A DNA stretch of 5,579 nucleotides. Origin: Methanosarcinales archaeon. GTDB taxonomy: Archaea > Halobacteriota > Methanosarcinia > Methanosarcinales > Methanocomedenaceae. The notes beneath the pieces are model-generated. The model was not told the origin of the DNA and did not search any database. It worked only from the letters and a program-made list of their open reading frames with translations. Shown here in pieces: positions 1-5,057 of this stretch (the first letter of the stretch is position 1; every line of letters begins with the position of its first letter). The DNA is taken from contig DUIM01000128.1 in the NCBI GenBank assembly GCA_013330355.1, positions 1 through 5,579 on the forward strand, given 5' to 3'. A program made the translations under genes and the position numbers.

Positions 1-950
1 GATGCTGGATTGACGCCATAGCTAGAAAAGTTCGCATTTTTCAAGATTGCCCCAGCAAAGTAAGCTCCACTTAAATTAGCGCCACCTAAATCAGCCCTAG
101 TAAAATCAGCATCACTTGCATTAACACCACTTAAATTAACATTCCACATAGCAGCTTTTCTAAATTTTGCACCTGATAAATTTCCTCCACTTAAATTAGC
201 CATCCAAAGATCAGCTTTATTAAAATCAGCTCTAAAAAAGTTAGAATTGCTTAAATCAGATTTACTAAATTTAGCTTCTTTTAAATCAGTATCAGTAAAA
301 TCAGATTCATGCAAACAAGCTTCGTTAAAGATTGCGCCACTTAAATCCGATTCATTAAACTTAATTCCATCTGATCTAATACCAACAAATGATGCCCCCG
401 ATAAATCCGCACCCTGCACAAATTTCTGTGTACCAATGCGGATACCCCCAACAAGTACTTTTTTGTGCGTGTATCGCACCATGATTCCTATTGATGGGAT
501 TAAATAAAGAATAAGAATAACCATTAATGCAATTGGCCAAAAAACATTTACTTCGGTAGTTTTTGTTTTTATCAGAGCTAATAAAACAAGGTCATATCCT
601 ATTGAATATGCATATAAGCTAATGATGACTATGACCTGTCTCGATTTTAAAAAATCATCCATTGCTATTTTTTTTGAATCTAGCCCTAATGATATTTGAA
701 AAAATATTAATAATGCTGTAAATACAATCGCAATGATTGCAGCCTGAGATTGAGCAAGTGCACTTAATATGTATTGTGCACTTGTATTGCTTGTTATGAA
801 ATTTCCAGATATGTTGAAAAAAAACGGTGATAACCATATAATAATAGTAGAAATAAGATGAGCAAAAATAAGTGTACGTATAAAAACTAATAAAGGTTTA
901 TCGACCCTTATCAGGGCCTTCCAAAATTCAGTTGATAATTTAAGTCTCAC
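1..950 (-). CDS. Membrane-anchored pentapeptide-repeat protein (C-terminus cut off by window edge)
   Basis: An open frame runs on the minus strand from a GTG at 948-950 through position 1 without a stop, giving 316 codons with the C-terminus missing. The first ~160 residues hold four hydrophobic segments (about 20-45, 68-90, 104-127, 136-158). After a short basic linker, residues ~178-310 are tandem pentapeptide repeats of the A(D/N)LSG / A(D/N)Fxx type, for example ADLSG, SDLSG, ANLSG and ADFTR. Such repeats fold as a right-handed quadrilateral beta-helix. Here the helix would be tethered to the membrane, probably on the cytoplasmic face, as a binding surface. No catalytic motif is visible and the function is unknown. 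The GTG start is supported by GGGTGG ending 6 nt upstream (957-962) and by a gap of only 25 bp after the PLP-enzyme stop, so the two genes are probably co-transcribed. The gene is AT-rich like its partner. Confidence 0.9.
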   Translation of the reverse strand, partial: MRLKLSTEFWKALIRVDKPLLVFIRTLIFAHLISTIIIWLSPFFFNISGNFITSNTSAQYILSALAQSQAAIIAIVFTALLIFFQISLGLDSKKIAMDDFLKSRQVIVIISLYAYSIGYDLVLLALIKTKTTEVNVFWPIALMVILILYLIPSIGIMVRYTHKKVLVGGIRIGTQKFVQGADLSGASFVGIRSDGIKFNESDLSGAIFNEACLHESDFTDTDLKEAKFSKSDLSNSNFFRADFNKADLWMANLSGGNLSGAKFRKAAMWNVNLSGVNASDADFTRADLGGANLSGAYFAGAILKNANFSSYGVNPA

Positions 951-956
951 CTTTAT

Positions 957-962
957 CCACCC
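957..962 (-). promoter_or_regulatory. Ribosome binding site of the pentapeptide-repeat gene
   Basis: On the minus strand GGGTGG lies 6 nt before the GTG at 948-950. It matches part of the archaeal Shine-Dalgarno sequence (GGAGGTGATC) and decides this start. It falls in the 25-bp gap after the upstream stop, which fits translation of the second gene from a shared mRNA. Confidence 0.6.
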
Positions 963-975
963 AATTAAAAATCAA

Positions 976-2280
976 TTAATCCAAATCACTAAAATCATCA
1001 TATCTAAAAATATCTTCGAATGATTCACCCAATCTAACCGACTTATGTGTATTCCAATTAACTAAAATCACAGGTGGTCTCGGTCTTATGAATTGTTGAG
1101 ACAACGAGAGACTATACGCCCCTGAATCTAGTACTGCTAAGTAATCCCCCCGTTTCAATGTAGGTAGTTTCCTATTTACACCAATAACATCCGATTGCAT
1201 GCAAAGTGGTCCACATATGTCAACTGTTTCCAATTTACTATTATTATTAATAACTGGTAAAATACGATGATAATAATATGGGGCAAATTGAATTAGATTA
1301 ATCCCACCATCAACAACAACTGTTTTAGTATTTTTCCCAACTGTTTTTGTTGCTTCAACCATTGTTAAAAGAAGGGTAGCATCTGAGACAATACTGCGTC
1401 CAGGTTCCAATATCAATATAGTTTCAGATAATTTGTAGTGTGAAATGCATGAATATAATACTTTAATAATAGATTCAGCCATTTCATCAAGAGTCTCAGG
1501 CTCTTCATTTTGGTCTTCTATCGGATAAAGTGGTTCATAACCCGAAACACCAAACCCCCCTCCAATATCCATATATTTGATTTTAATACCAAGTTTTGTG
1601 TATAATCGATGCATTAATTCTGTCATCTGTCGAATTGTTTCGACATAAGGTTGGCTGTTACATATTTGAGTTCCAACATGTGCATGCATACCAATGACAT
1701 TCAAGTTCTCCATTGCCAAAGCCTTTTCATAAGCTTCAAATGCCCACCTGTCCACATCTAATCCAAATTTAGGCCATGCCAAAAAACCAGGGATGTTTGG
1801 TTTAATTCGGATTCCAACATTTACGATTTTTCCTTTTTCACTTGCGATTTTATTAATTCTTTCTAACTCTTCGATTGAATCAGCATTAATCAAAGCAATG
1901 TCATAATCTATAGCCATTGTGATTTCTTGATCTGTCTTGCCAGGGCCATTAAAAATTATTTTTGACGGGGGGACGCCAAGTTTCATTGCCAGAAACAATT
2001 CAAAACCCGATACAACTTCTGCACCAGCACCTTCTTGGTTTAATATACTACAAATCGAAGGCAGATAATTTGTTTTATATGAATAAGCAATCAGGACTTT
2101 CGTAAACTTCATAAACCGTTCATGAAATTTATTATAGTTCTGCACCAACTGTTTTTTTGATACAACGAATAGAGGGGTACCATATTTTTTAATAATTGTA
2201 ATCGCAGGTACATCATCGATTATCAATTCATTATTTATTATTATTATCGAATCTGGTAACATGCTTGCGTCTAAATTCAC
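976..2280 (-). CDS. Fold-type III PLP-dependent decarboxylase, LysA-like with altered active-site motif
   Basis: The protein has 434-437 residues, the usual length of diaminopimelate/ornithine-type decarboxylases: an alanine-racemase-like TIM barrel followed by a beta-sandwich. Numbered from the outer GTG (2287-2289), visible motifs are the PLP lysine K72 in YSYKTN, KFG 174-176, HAHVGTQ 202-208 (HxHxGSQ in LysA), the phosphate-binding GGGFG 243-247, EPGRS 295-299, CGPLCMQSD 359-367 and GAYSLSLS 390-397 before an RPRP stretch. The catalytic cysteine C363 is present, but the next residue is Met where true LysA has Glu (CES-D motif). Loss of that substrate-contacting acid suggests a substrate other than meso-diaminopimelate. 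No lysine genes are adjacent. I prefer the GTG at 2278-2280 because AGGTGG lies 5 nt upstream, whereas the outer GTG sits inside that Shine-Dalgarno. Decarboxylation of an amino or carrier-bound acid is inferred, and the substrate is unknown. The gene is AT-rich and pairs with the downstream pentapeptide-repeat gene. Confidence 0.88.
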   Translation of the reverse strand: MNLDASMLPDSIIIINNELIIDDVPAITIIKKYGTPLFVVSKKQLVQNYNKFHERFMKFTKVLIAYSYKTNYLPSICSILNQEGAGAEVVSGFELFLAMKLGVPPSKIIFNGPGKTDQEITMAIDYDIALINADSIEELERINKIASEKGKIVNVGIRIKPNIPGFLAWPKFGLDVDRWAFEAYEKALAMENLNVIGMHAHVGTQICNSQPYVETIRQMTELMHRLYTKLGIKIKYMDIGGGFGVSGYEPLYPIEDQNEEPETLDEMAESIIKVLYSCISHYKLSETILILEPGRSIVSDATLLLTMVEATKTVGKNTKTVVVDGGINLIQFAPYYYHRILPVINNNSKLETVDICGPLCMQSDVIGVNRKLPTLKRGDYLAVLDSGAYSLSLSQQFIRPRPPVILVNWNTHKSVRLGESFEDIFRYDDFSDLD

Positions 2281-2285
2281 GAATT

Positions 2286-2291
2286 CCACCT
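2286..2291 (-). promoter_or_regulatory. Ribosome binding site that selects the inner GTG start of the PLP enzyme
   Basis: The minus strand reads AGGTGG, then 5 nt (AATTC), then GTG at 2278-2280. The other in-frame GTG (2287-2289) lies inside this motif, so the shorter start by three codons is favoured. The downstream pentapeptide gene uses a similar GGTGG motif at similar spacing. Confidence 0.55.
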
Positions 2292-2366
2292 AAATTACTA
2301 TTTAAAAAATATTGTATTTTACCAGTTTGTATGGGCTCAATCCTATAATCCAGTTATGAGTAGAAT

Positions 2367-2382
2367 GTAGTAATATCACTAC
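2367..2382. promoter_or_regulatory. Near-perfect 16-bp palindrome, candidate operator of the PLP-enzyme unit
   Basis: GTAGTAATATCACTAC has 5-bp outer arms (GTAGT/ACTAC) and one mismatched pair in the centre. A minus-strand TTTAAATA box lies at 2398-2405, so transcription would begin near 2374, inside the palindrome, about 95 nt before the GTG at 2280. An inverted repeat over the start point is a common arrangement for archaeal repressors. No regulator gene is in the window, and in AT-rich DNA a palindrome this size could arise by chance. Confidence 0.3.
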
Positions 2383-2397
2383 AACAAATACAAACTT

Positions 2398-2405
2398 TAT
2401 TTAAA
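2398..2405 (-). promoter_or_regulatory. Candidate TATA box for the PLP-enzyme/pentapeptide unit
   Basis: The minus strand reads TTTAAATA, a full match to the usual archaeal TATA consensus, 118-125 nt before the preferred GTG. Other candidates in the same gap are TTATAAAA near 2461-2468 (minus strand, with a purine-rich GAAAC before it), the palindromic box at 2602-2613, and a second TTTAAATA at 2299-2306, which is probably too close to the ribosome binding site. The sequence alone cannot choose among them. Confidence 0.3.
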
Positions 2406-2601
2406 GTATATTGCAATGTTATTACTTTGTGTTAAACAATGGTAACAATTAACTGCATCTTTTATAACGTTTCTGAAATCCCAATCTTTCACAACGTTTT
2501 AAGTTGATTTGGTAATGAATACGTGAAGGGGGTTCAATACATCGTACAGTCTTTTGCCATAAGCTCAATTGATTTGCACCCGAATAAAAATTGGTCCAAA
2601 A

Positions 2602-2613
2602 ATTTATATAAAT
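2602..2613. promoter_or_regulatory. Palindromic TATA-like box ATTTATATAAAT
   Basis: This perfect 12-bp palindrome contains TTTATATA on both strands. On the plus strand it is preceded by CCAAAAA, a fair BRE-like element, and would start a transcript near 2635 antisense to the small membrane gene and sua5. On the minus strand it would start near 2578 and give a leader of about 300 nt ahead of the PLP enzyme. Neither direction is proven. Confidence 0.3.
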
Positions 2614-2634
2614 ATCATCATGACATTTGTCGTA

Positions 2635-2880
2635 TCATTTACCCAAATTTCGTAACATCTTTTTTGCCGTAAGATTAGAAAACAGTGTAAATATGAATAT
2701 TACGATACCCACCCACACGATCAAACTTCCAATTTCCTCAAAACCCGCCAGCGTGAGCACCAACCCACCACCGAGAATTATGAGATTTATTTTAGTCAAC
2801 TTCCTGTTTCGAGTAAGTATGGCAATATATTTCTGTCTCTTAGTCAAATTTTCCTTTTTCTCAGGTTTCACAAAGCTCAC
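2635..2880 (-). CDS. Small two-helix membrane protein, function unknown
   Basis: An 81-codon GTG-started frame encodes a small basic membrane protein. Residues 1-30 are highly charged (many Lys/Arg). Two hydrophobic segments follow (about 31-47 with a GGG turn, and 50-69), then a short basic tail (KKMLRNLGK). The pattern suggests a hairpin with both ends in the cytoplasm. I do not recognise the family. It starts 6 bp after the sua5 stop, so it is almost certainly the last gene of that operon. The start is uncertain: GTG 2878-2880 has almost no leader, whereas a second GTG at 2869-2871 (codon 4) has GGATGTGA 5 nt upstream, a partial Shine-Dalgarno match. Opposite-strand frames here are judged to be shadows because this one has plausible topology and operon spacing. 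Expression is not shown. Confidence 0.7.
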   Translation of the reverse strand: MSFVKPEKKENLTKRQKYIAILTRNRKLTKINLIILGGGLVLTLAGFEEIGSLIVWVGIVIFIFTLFSNLTAKKMLRNLGK

Positions 2881-2886
2881 ATCCTG

Positions 2887-3960
2887 TTAATTTACTTCAA
2901 TTAATTCATCAGCTGCTTTTTTCAATCTGTTAAGGACCGCAGCTCCAATCCCGGCAATTCCCATCGAACCGTCAGCTATGATCACATCTGTATCTTCCAT
3001 ATCCAGATATCGCAGACCAGCAAAAAGATTACTGGCAATTGCAGAGGCATCGTACCTGCTACCCAGCAAGAACACCCTGTCCGGCGACACATATTCGGCC
3101 ATCTCATCTGTCTTAGCTGTCTCATCGGTCACCAGCAGCCCCACCCGGATATTCCGATCCAGGTACTCCCTGGCCAGCCCAATTATCTTATCCACAACAG
3201 CACTGCTATTCCCCATAACCAGCACCAGTCTGGTCTCAGGCGAATAATGGGTATATTTCATGCCTGGCGACCTGACAGCTTCCCCCGCACCGGCTGGCCT
3301 GTCAGTATAACCAACAAGCACCTCACCCACGTATTCCTTTATCTGGTCAATACTGACCCCGCCAGGCCTTAGCAGCACAGGAATGTCCGGGGTCATGTCC
3401 AGTACAGTGGATTCCACACCAACGCGCACGGCTCCGCCATCGATCACCGCATCGATCCTGCCTGAAAGGTCAGATATCACATGCTCTGCCGTAGTTGGGC
3501 TGGGCCTGCCTGAGATGTTGGCACTGGGTGCGGCAATGGGCGTACCTGCCTCCTTGATCAATTCCCTTGCTATTGGATTGTCAGGCATCCTGGTAGCCAC
3601 TGTATCCAGGCCGCATGTGGTGACATCGGGTACAATATCCTTGCGCTTGAATATCATGGTAAGGGGGCCGGGCCAGAAAGCATCCATCAGGCTGCGGGCG
3701 CTGTCAGGTACATCACTTGCGACCATGTCCAGGCGCTCTTGGTCTGCAATATGTACGATAAGTGGATTATCCAGGGGCCGCCCCTTTGCCTTGAATATCT
3801 TACTGACCGCATCCGGGTTCAATGCATCGGCACCCAGGCCGTATACGGTCTCAGTGGGAAACGCAACTGTACCGCCCTGTTGTATGATGCGTGCAGCTGT
3901 CCTGATAACCTCTTCCAGATTGCTGGTGCCTATCTTAAAGACCTGTGTGCTGCATTTCAT
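2887..3960 (-). CDS. sua5: L-threonylcarbamoyladenylate synthase, two-domain Sua5/TsaC type
   Basis: It makes threonylcarbamoyl-AMP from threonine, bicarbonate and ATP (EC 2.7.7.87), the first step of N6-threonylcarbamoyladenosine (t6A) formation at position 37 of ANN-decoding tRNAs; the KEOPS complex then transfers the group. The 357 residues match the long archaeal/yeast-like form. The YrdC-like domain (about 12-205) shows FPTETVYGLG 34-43, KAKGRPLDNPL 57-67, SANISG 146-151, ESTV 183-186 and LRPGG 197-201. The linker carries SPGMKYTHYSP 231-241, and a Rossmann-like Sua5 domain (about 245-350) ends with IADGSMGIAGIGAAVLNRL. Nothing essential appears missing. The ATG (3958-3960) lies 31 bp after the RuBisCO remnant stop, with no strong Shine-Dalgarno nearby (a GAGGT lies ~25 nt upstream). 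It may be transcribed from upstream genes. GC content is clearly higher than in the left third of the window. Confidence 0.95.
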   Translation of the reverse strand: MKCSTQVFKIGTSNLEEVIRTAARIIQQGGTVAFPTETVYGLGADALNPDAVSKIFKAKGRPLDNPLIVHIADQERLDMVASDVPDSARSLMDAFWPGPLTMIFKRKDIVPDVTTCGLDTVATRMPDNPIARELIKEAGTPIAAPSANISGRPSPTTAEHVISDLSGRIDAVIDGGAVRVGVESTVLDMTPDIPVLLRPGGVSIDQIKEYVGEVLVGYTDRPAGAGEAVRSPGMKYTHYSPETRLVLVMGNSSAVVDKIIGLAREYLDRNIRVGLLVTDETAKTDEMAEYVSPDRVFLLGSRYDASAIASNLFAGLRYLDMEDTDVIIADGSMGIAGIGAAVLNRLKKAADELIEVN

Positions 3961-3991
3961 TATCTTGCAAGAAGTAAATTCAATTACCTCG

Positions 3992-4303
3992 TTACCCCCA
4001 TTTATCCAGTGCTGCTTTCAATTCAGTATGGGTCTTTGCATATTCCTCAAGGGATATGCCATCAAGTGATGCATCAACTGCATGCATGCATGCATGCATG
4101 CCATTGCGCCAGATACTGTCCCCATGGGATGGGCATGTATCCCGCCGCCGAACTGCATGATAACATCTTTGCCGAAGATCTTTGTCAGCTCAGGTACCAT
4201 TGTGGGCTCCAGTCTGCCCGAGGCAACAGGGAACACAGGTTCAATCCTGCCCCGGTCCTGCTCCAGCATATACAAAGCGTGGTTCTGCGGCACCGAATTT
4301 ATC
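3992..4303 (-). pseudogene. rbcL: 3' remnant of a form III-like RuBisCO large subunit gene, truncated and frameshifted
   Basis: Only about the last 100 codons of a ~440-codon gene remain. Three pieces follow the family C-terminus in order: a few codons (KFG) in the frame now used by the HEPN gene (about 4298-4303); then, in another frame, MLEQD, PVFPVASGRLEPT, MVPELTKIFGKDV and MQFGGGIHAHPMGT (about 4108-4272); then, after a second shift, VDASLDGISLEEYAKTH and ELKAALDKWG to a TAA at 3992-3994. The QFGGG phosphate loop is intact, but SGG reads SGR and two more Arg codons (4246-4248, 4252-4254) stand where Gly and Trp would be expected, each explicable by one transition. The second shift lies in the ATGC tract at 4079-4101. 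The catalytic lysines and most of the barrel would lie upstream and are absent. It cannot encode an active enzyme. Family membership is well supported; the exact form (III versus II/III) is less sure. Confidence 0.87.
4079..4101. repeat. ATGC tetranucleotide tract (5.75 units) inside the RuBisCO remnant
   Basis: This is a 23-bp perfect run of period 4, self-complementary because the unit is palindromic. It joins the codons for GAM to those for VDASLDG of the RuBisCO C-terminus, but 23 is not a multiple of 3, so the downstream frame is lost. Fifteen bases (two units fewer) would read ACMHA and restore both the frame and the residue count expected from the family (GAKAxRQAxDA pattern). Confidence 0.9.
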
Positions 4304-4681
4304 GTCTTCAATTTTCCTGATCAATTCCAATGATTTATTGTAAATTCTCTCTACCTCTTCTTGACTTAGTTCACTGCCAAAAAAAGGATAGCGTTCAAAA
4401 AAATAAAACGCAGTAGCTTCCTGGGATAGTTCCCTAAACTCTTCAAAGGACAGGTCATATTCAACCATTGTATCAAGAAGTTCTTCAAGGTCGTGGGTTC
4501 GTTTAAGTCTCCAATTTTTTGATAGCAAAAACCCTTTCATATATTTTTCCAGCATCTGCTGTATCAAATAGGATGAGACTGATATACTACCGCCATGCTT
4601 CAACAGGATGTCAACTGCTTTTTTTTCCTCGTCGCCTTTTTCGAACCAGTCTTCAGGCAGGCTTGATTCCTTCTCTGACAT
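4241..4681 (-). CDS. HEPN-domain protein, probable RNase toxin of an MNT/HEPN pair, with aberrant C-terminus
   Basis: The 146-residue protein carries a helical HEPN domain over residues ~8-126. The core helix YLIQQMLEKYMKGFLLSK is followed by RLKRTH (R58-x4-H63), the Rx4-6H motif of HEPN ribonucleases. The residue two after the His is Leu, not the Tyr that is adenylylated in HepT-type toxins (Rx4HxY), so it fits the PF05168-like HEPN group better than HepT. The ATG lies inside the 3' end of the MNT gene (29-bp overlap) and has AAGGA about 10 nt upstream, so translation is probably coupled. A HEPN domain would normally end near LIRKIED. Residues ~127-146 are instead encoded by RuBisCO-derived DNA, mostly read out of frame, so the native stop seems to have been lost. 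Activity is unproven. Confidence 0.9.
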   Translation of the reverse strand: MSEKESSLPEDWFEKGDEEKKAVDILLKHGGSISVSSYLIQQMLEKYMKGFLLSKNWRLKRTHDLEELLDTMVEYDLSFEEFRELSQEATAFYFFERYPFFGSELSQEEVERIYNKSLELIRKIEDDKFGAAEPRFVYAGAGPGQD

Positions 4682-5012
4682 AAAGTTTCTTTCCTTTTAG
4701 TAGAATCTCCTCAAAAAACGTATCTCCTTTCTTAAGTTGCTTATCAAGTTCCGAAGGAGTAACGACAAGAGGTGAAAAAGCAAAACCCCATCTCAAGTCA
4801 GATACTAATTTCCGGACATTAATCCACCGCTTAAGTGGCGATTCATTGGTATCTTTGATTATCAGCAGATCGATATCACTGTCATCGGTCGGCTCCCCGT
4901 ATGCATAAGAACCAAACAGAATCATCTGTTCAGGTTCATAGTCTTGCCTGAGCCTGCTTACGATATCATCAAGGATTTTTCTTGCTTCTTCAATTCGATT
5001 TAGCTTATCCAT
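4653..5012 (-). CDS. Minimal nucleotidyltransferase (MNT) domain protein, probable antitoxin partner of the HEPN protein
   Basis: The 119-residue protein is a stand-alone DNA-polymerase-beta-like nucleotidyltransferase domain. The signature ILFGSYAYGEPTDDSDIDLLII (GS at 34-35, D46 and D48) gives the GSx10DxD motif that binds Mg-nucleotide. A third acidic residue, usual on a later strand, is not obvious: that stretch reads FSPLVVTPSEL (79-89). In characterised MNT/HEPN modules the MNT protein neutralises the HEPN RNase, in some cases by adding AMP to a tyrosine near the HEPN active site; that tyrosine is not at its usual place here. The ATG (5010-5012) has GTGA 7 nt upstream. The gene starts 45 bp after the gap stop and overlaps the HEPN gene by 29 bp. 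It has lower GC than gap and sua5, which fits a mobile module. Confidence 0.92.
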   Translation of the reverse strand: MDKLNRIEEARKILDDIVSRLRQDYEPEQMILFGSYAYGEPTDDSDIDLLIIKDTNESPLKRWINVRKLVSDLRWGFAFSPLVVTPSELDKQLKKGDTFFEEILLKGKKLYVREGIKPA

Positions 5013-5057
5013 AGTTTTGTCACATTAATAAAGGATTCAAGTAAAGGGATAACAGGC

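Larger units (their letters stand above)
2290..2634. other. 345-bp AT-rich intergenic region without a convincing gene
   Basis: This gap separates the stop of the small membrane gene from the start of the PLP enzyme. It contains TATA-like boxes (2299-2306, 2398-2405, about 2461-2468, 2602-2613), the 16-bp palindrome at 2367-2382, and short T-runs on the minus strand just past 2600 that could end transcription of the upstream operon. In the frame of the small membrane gene, 61 sense codons follow its TGA (2452-2634), rich in basic and aromatic residues but with no start codon I trust. I see no tRNA, CRISPR or clear insertion-sequence end. Confidence 0.6.

Noticed and set aside
61..380. Repetitive short motif (cacttaaatta-like) that could suggest a CRISPR or DNA tandem repeat
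   Set aside because: The period is 15 bp with drifting sequence, as expected from codons of pentapeptide repeats; there are no constant repeats with unique spacers.
247..507. Plus-strand open frame rich in Leu-Lys-Ser-Asp repeats
   Set aside because: It is the mirror of the minus-strand pentapeptide repeats; the minus strand reads through the whole region with A(D/N)LSG repeats, membrane segments and a good ribosome binding site.
655..837. Minus-strand 60-codon frame, Cys/His-rich
   Set aside because: It lies wholly inside the pentapeptide gene in another frame, and its Cys/His content comes from AT-rich codons of the membrane helices read out of frame.
2492..2506. Short inverted repeat CAAC...GTTG in the intergenic gap
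   Set aside because: Four-base arms in AT-rich DNA are expected by chance and no T-run follows to suggest a terminator.
2627..2890. Plus-strand open frame opposite the small membrane gene
   Set aside because: The minus-strand frame has two clean hydrophobic helices with charged flanks and starts 6 bp after sua5; the plus frame has no comparable support.
3383..4069. Long plus-strand open frame opposite sua5
   Set aside because: It is a shadow of a conserved gene with unmistakable Sua5 motifs, caused by codon bias in GC-richer DNA.
4018..4311. The 97-codon minus-strand frame as an intact small gene
   Set aside because: Its middle is RuBisCO but its last ~25 residues are the out-of-frame reading after the ATGC tract, and its first residues are out of frame too; it is part of a pseudogene, not a gene.
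3739..4333. Plus-strand frames across the RuBisCO remnant
   Set aside because: They are antisense to recognisable RuBisCO, HEPN and Sua5 sequence and show no domain.
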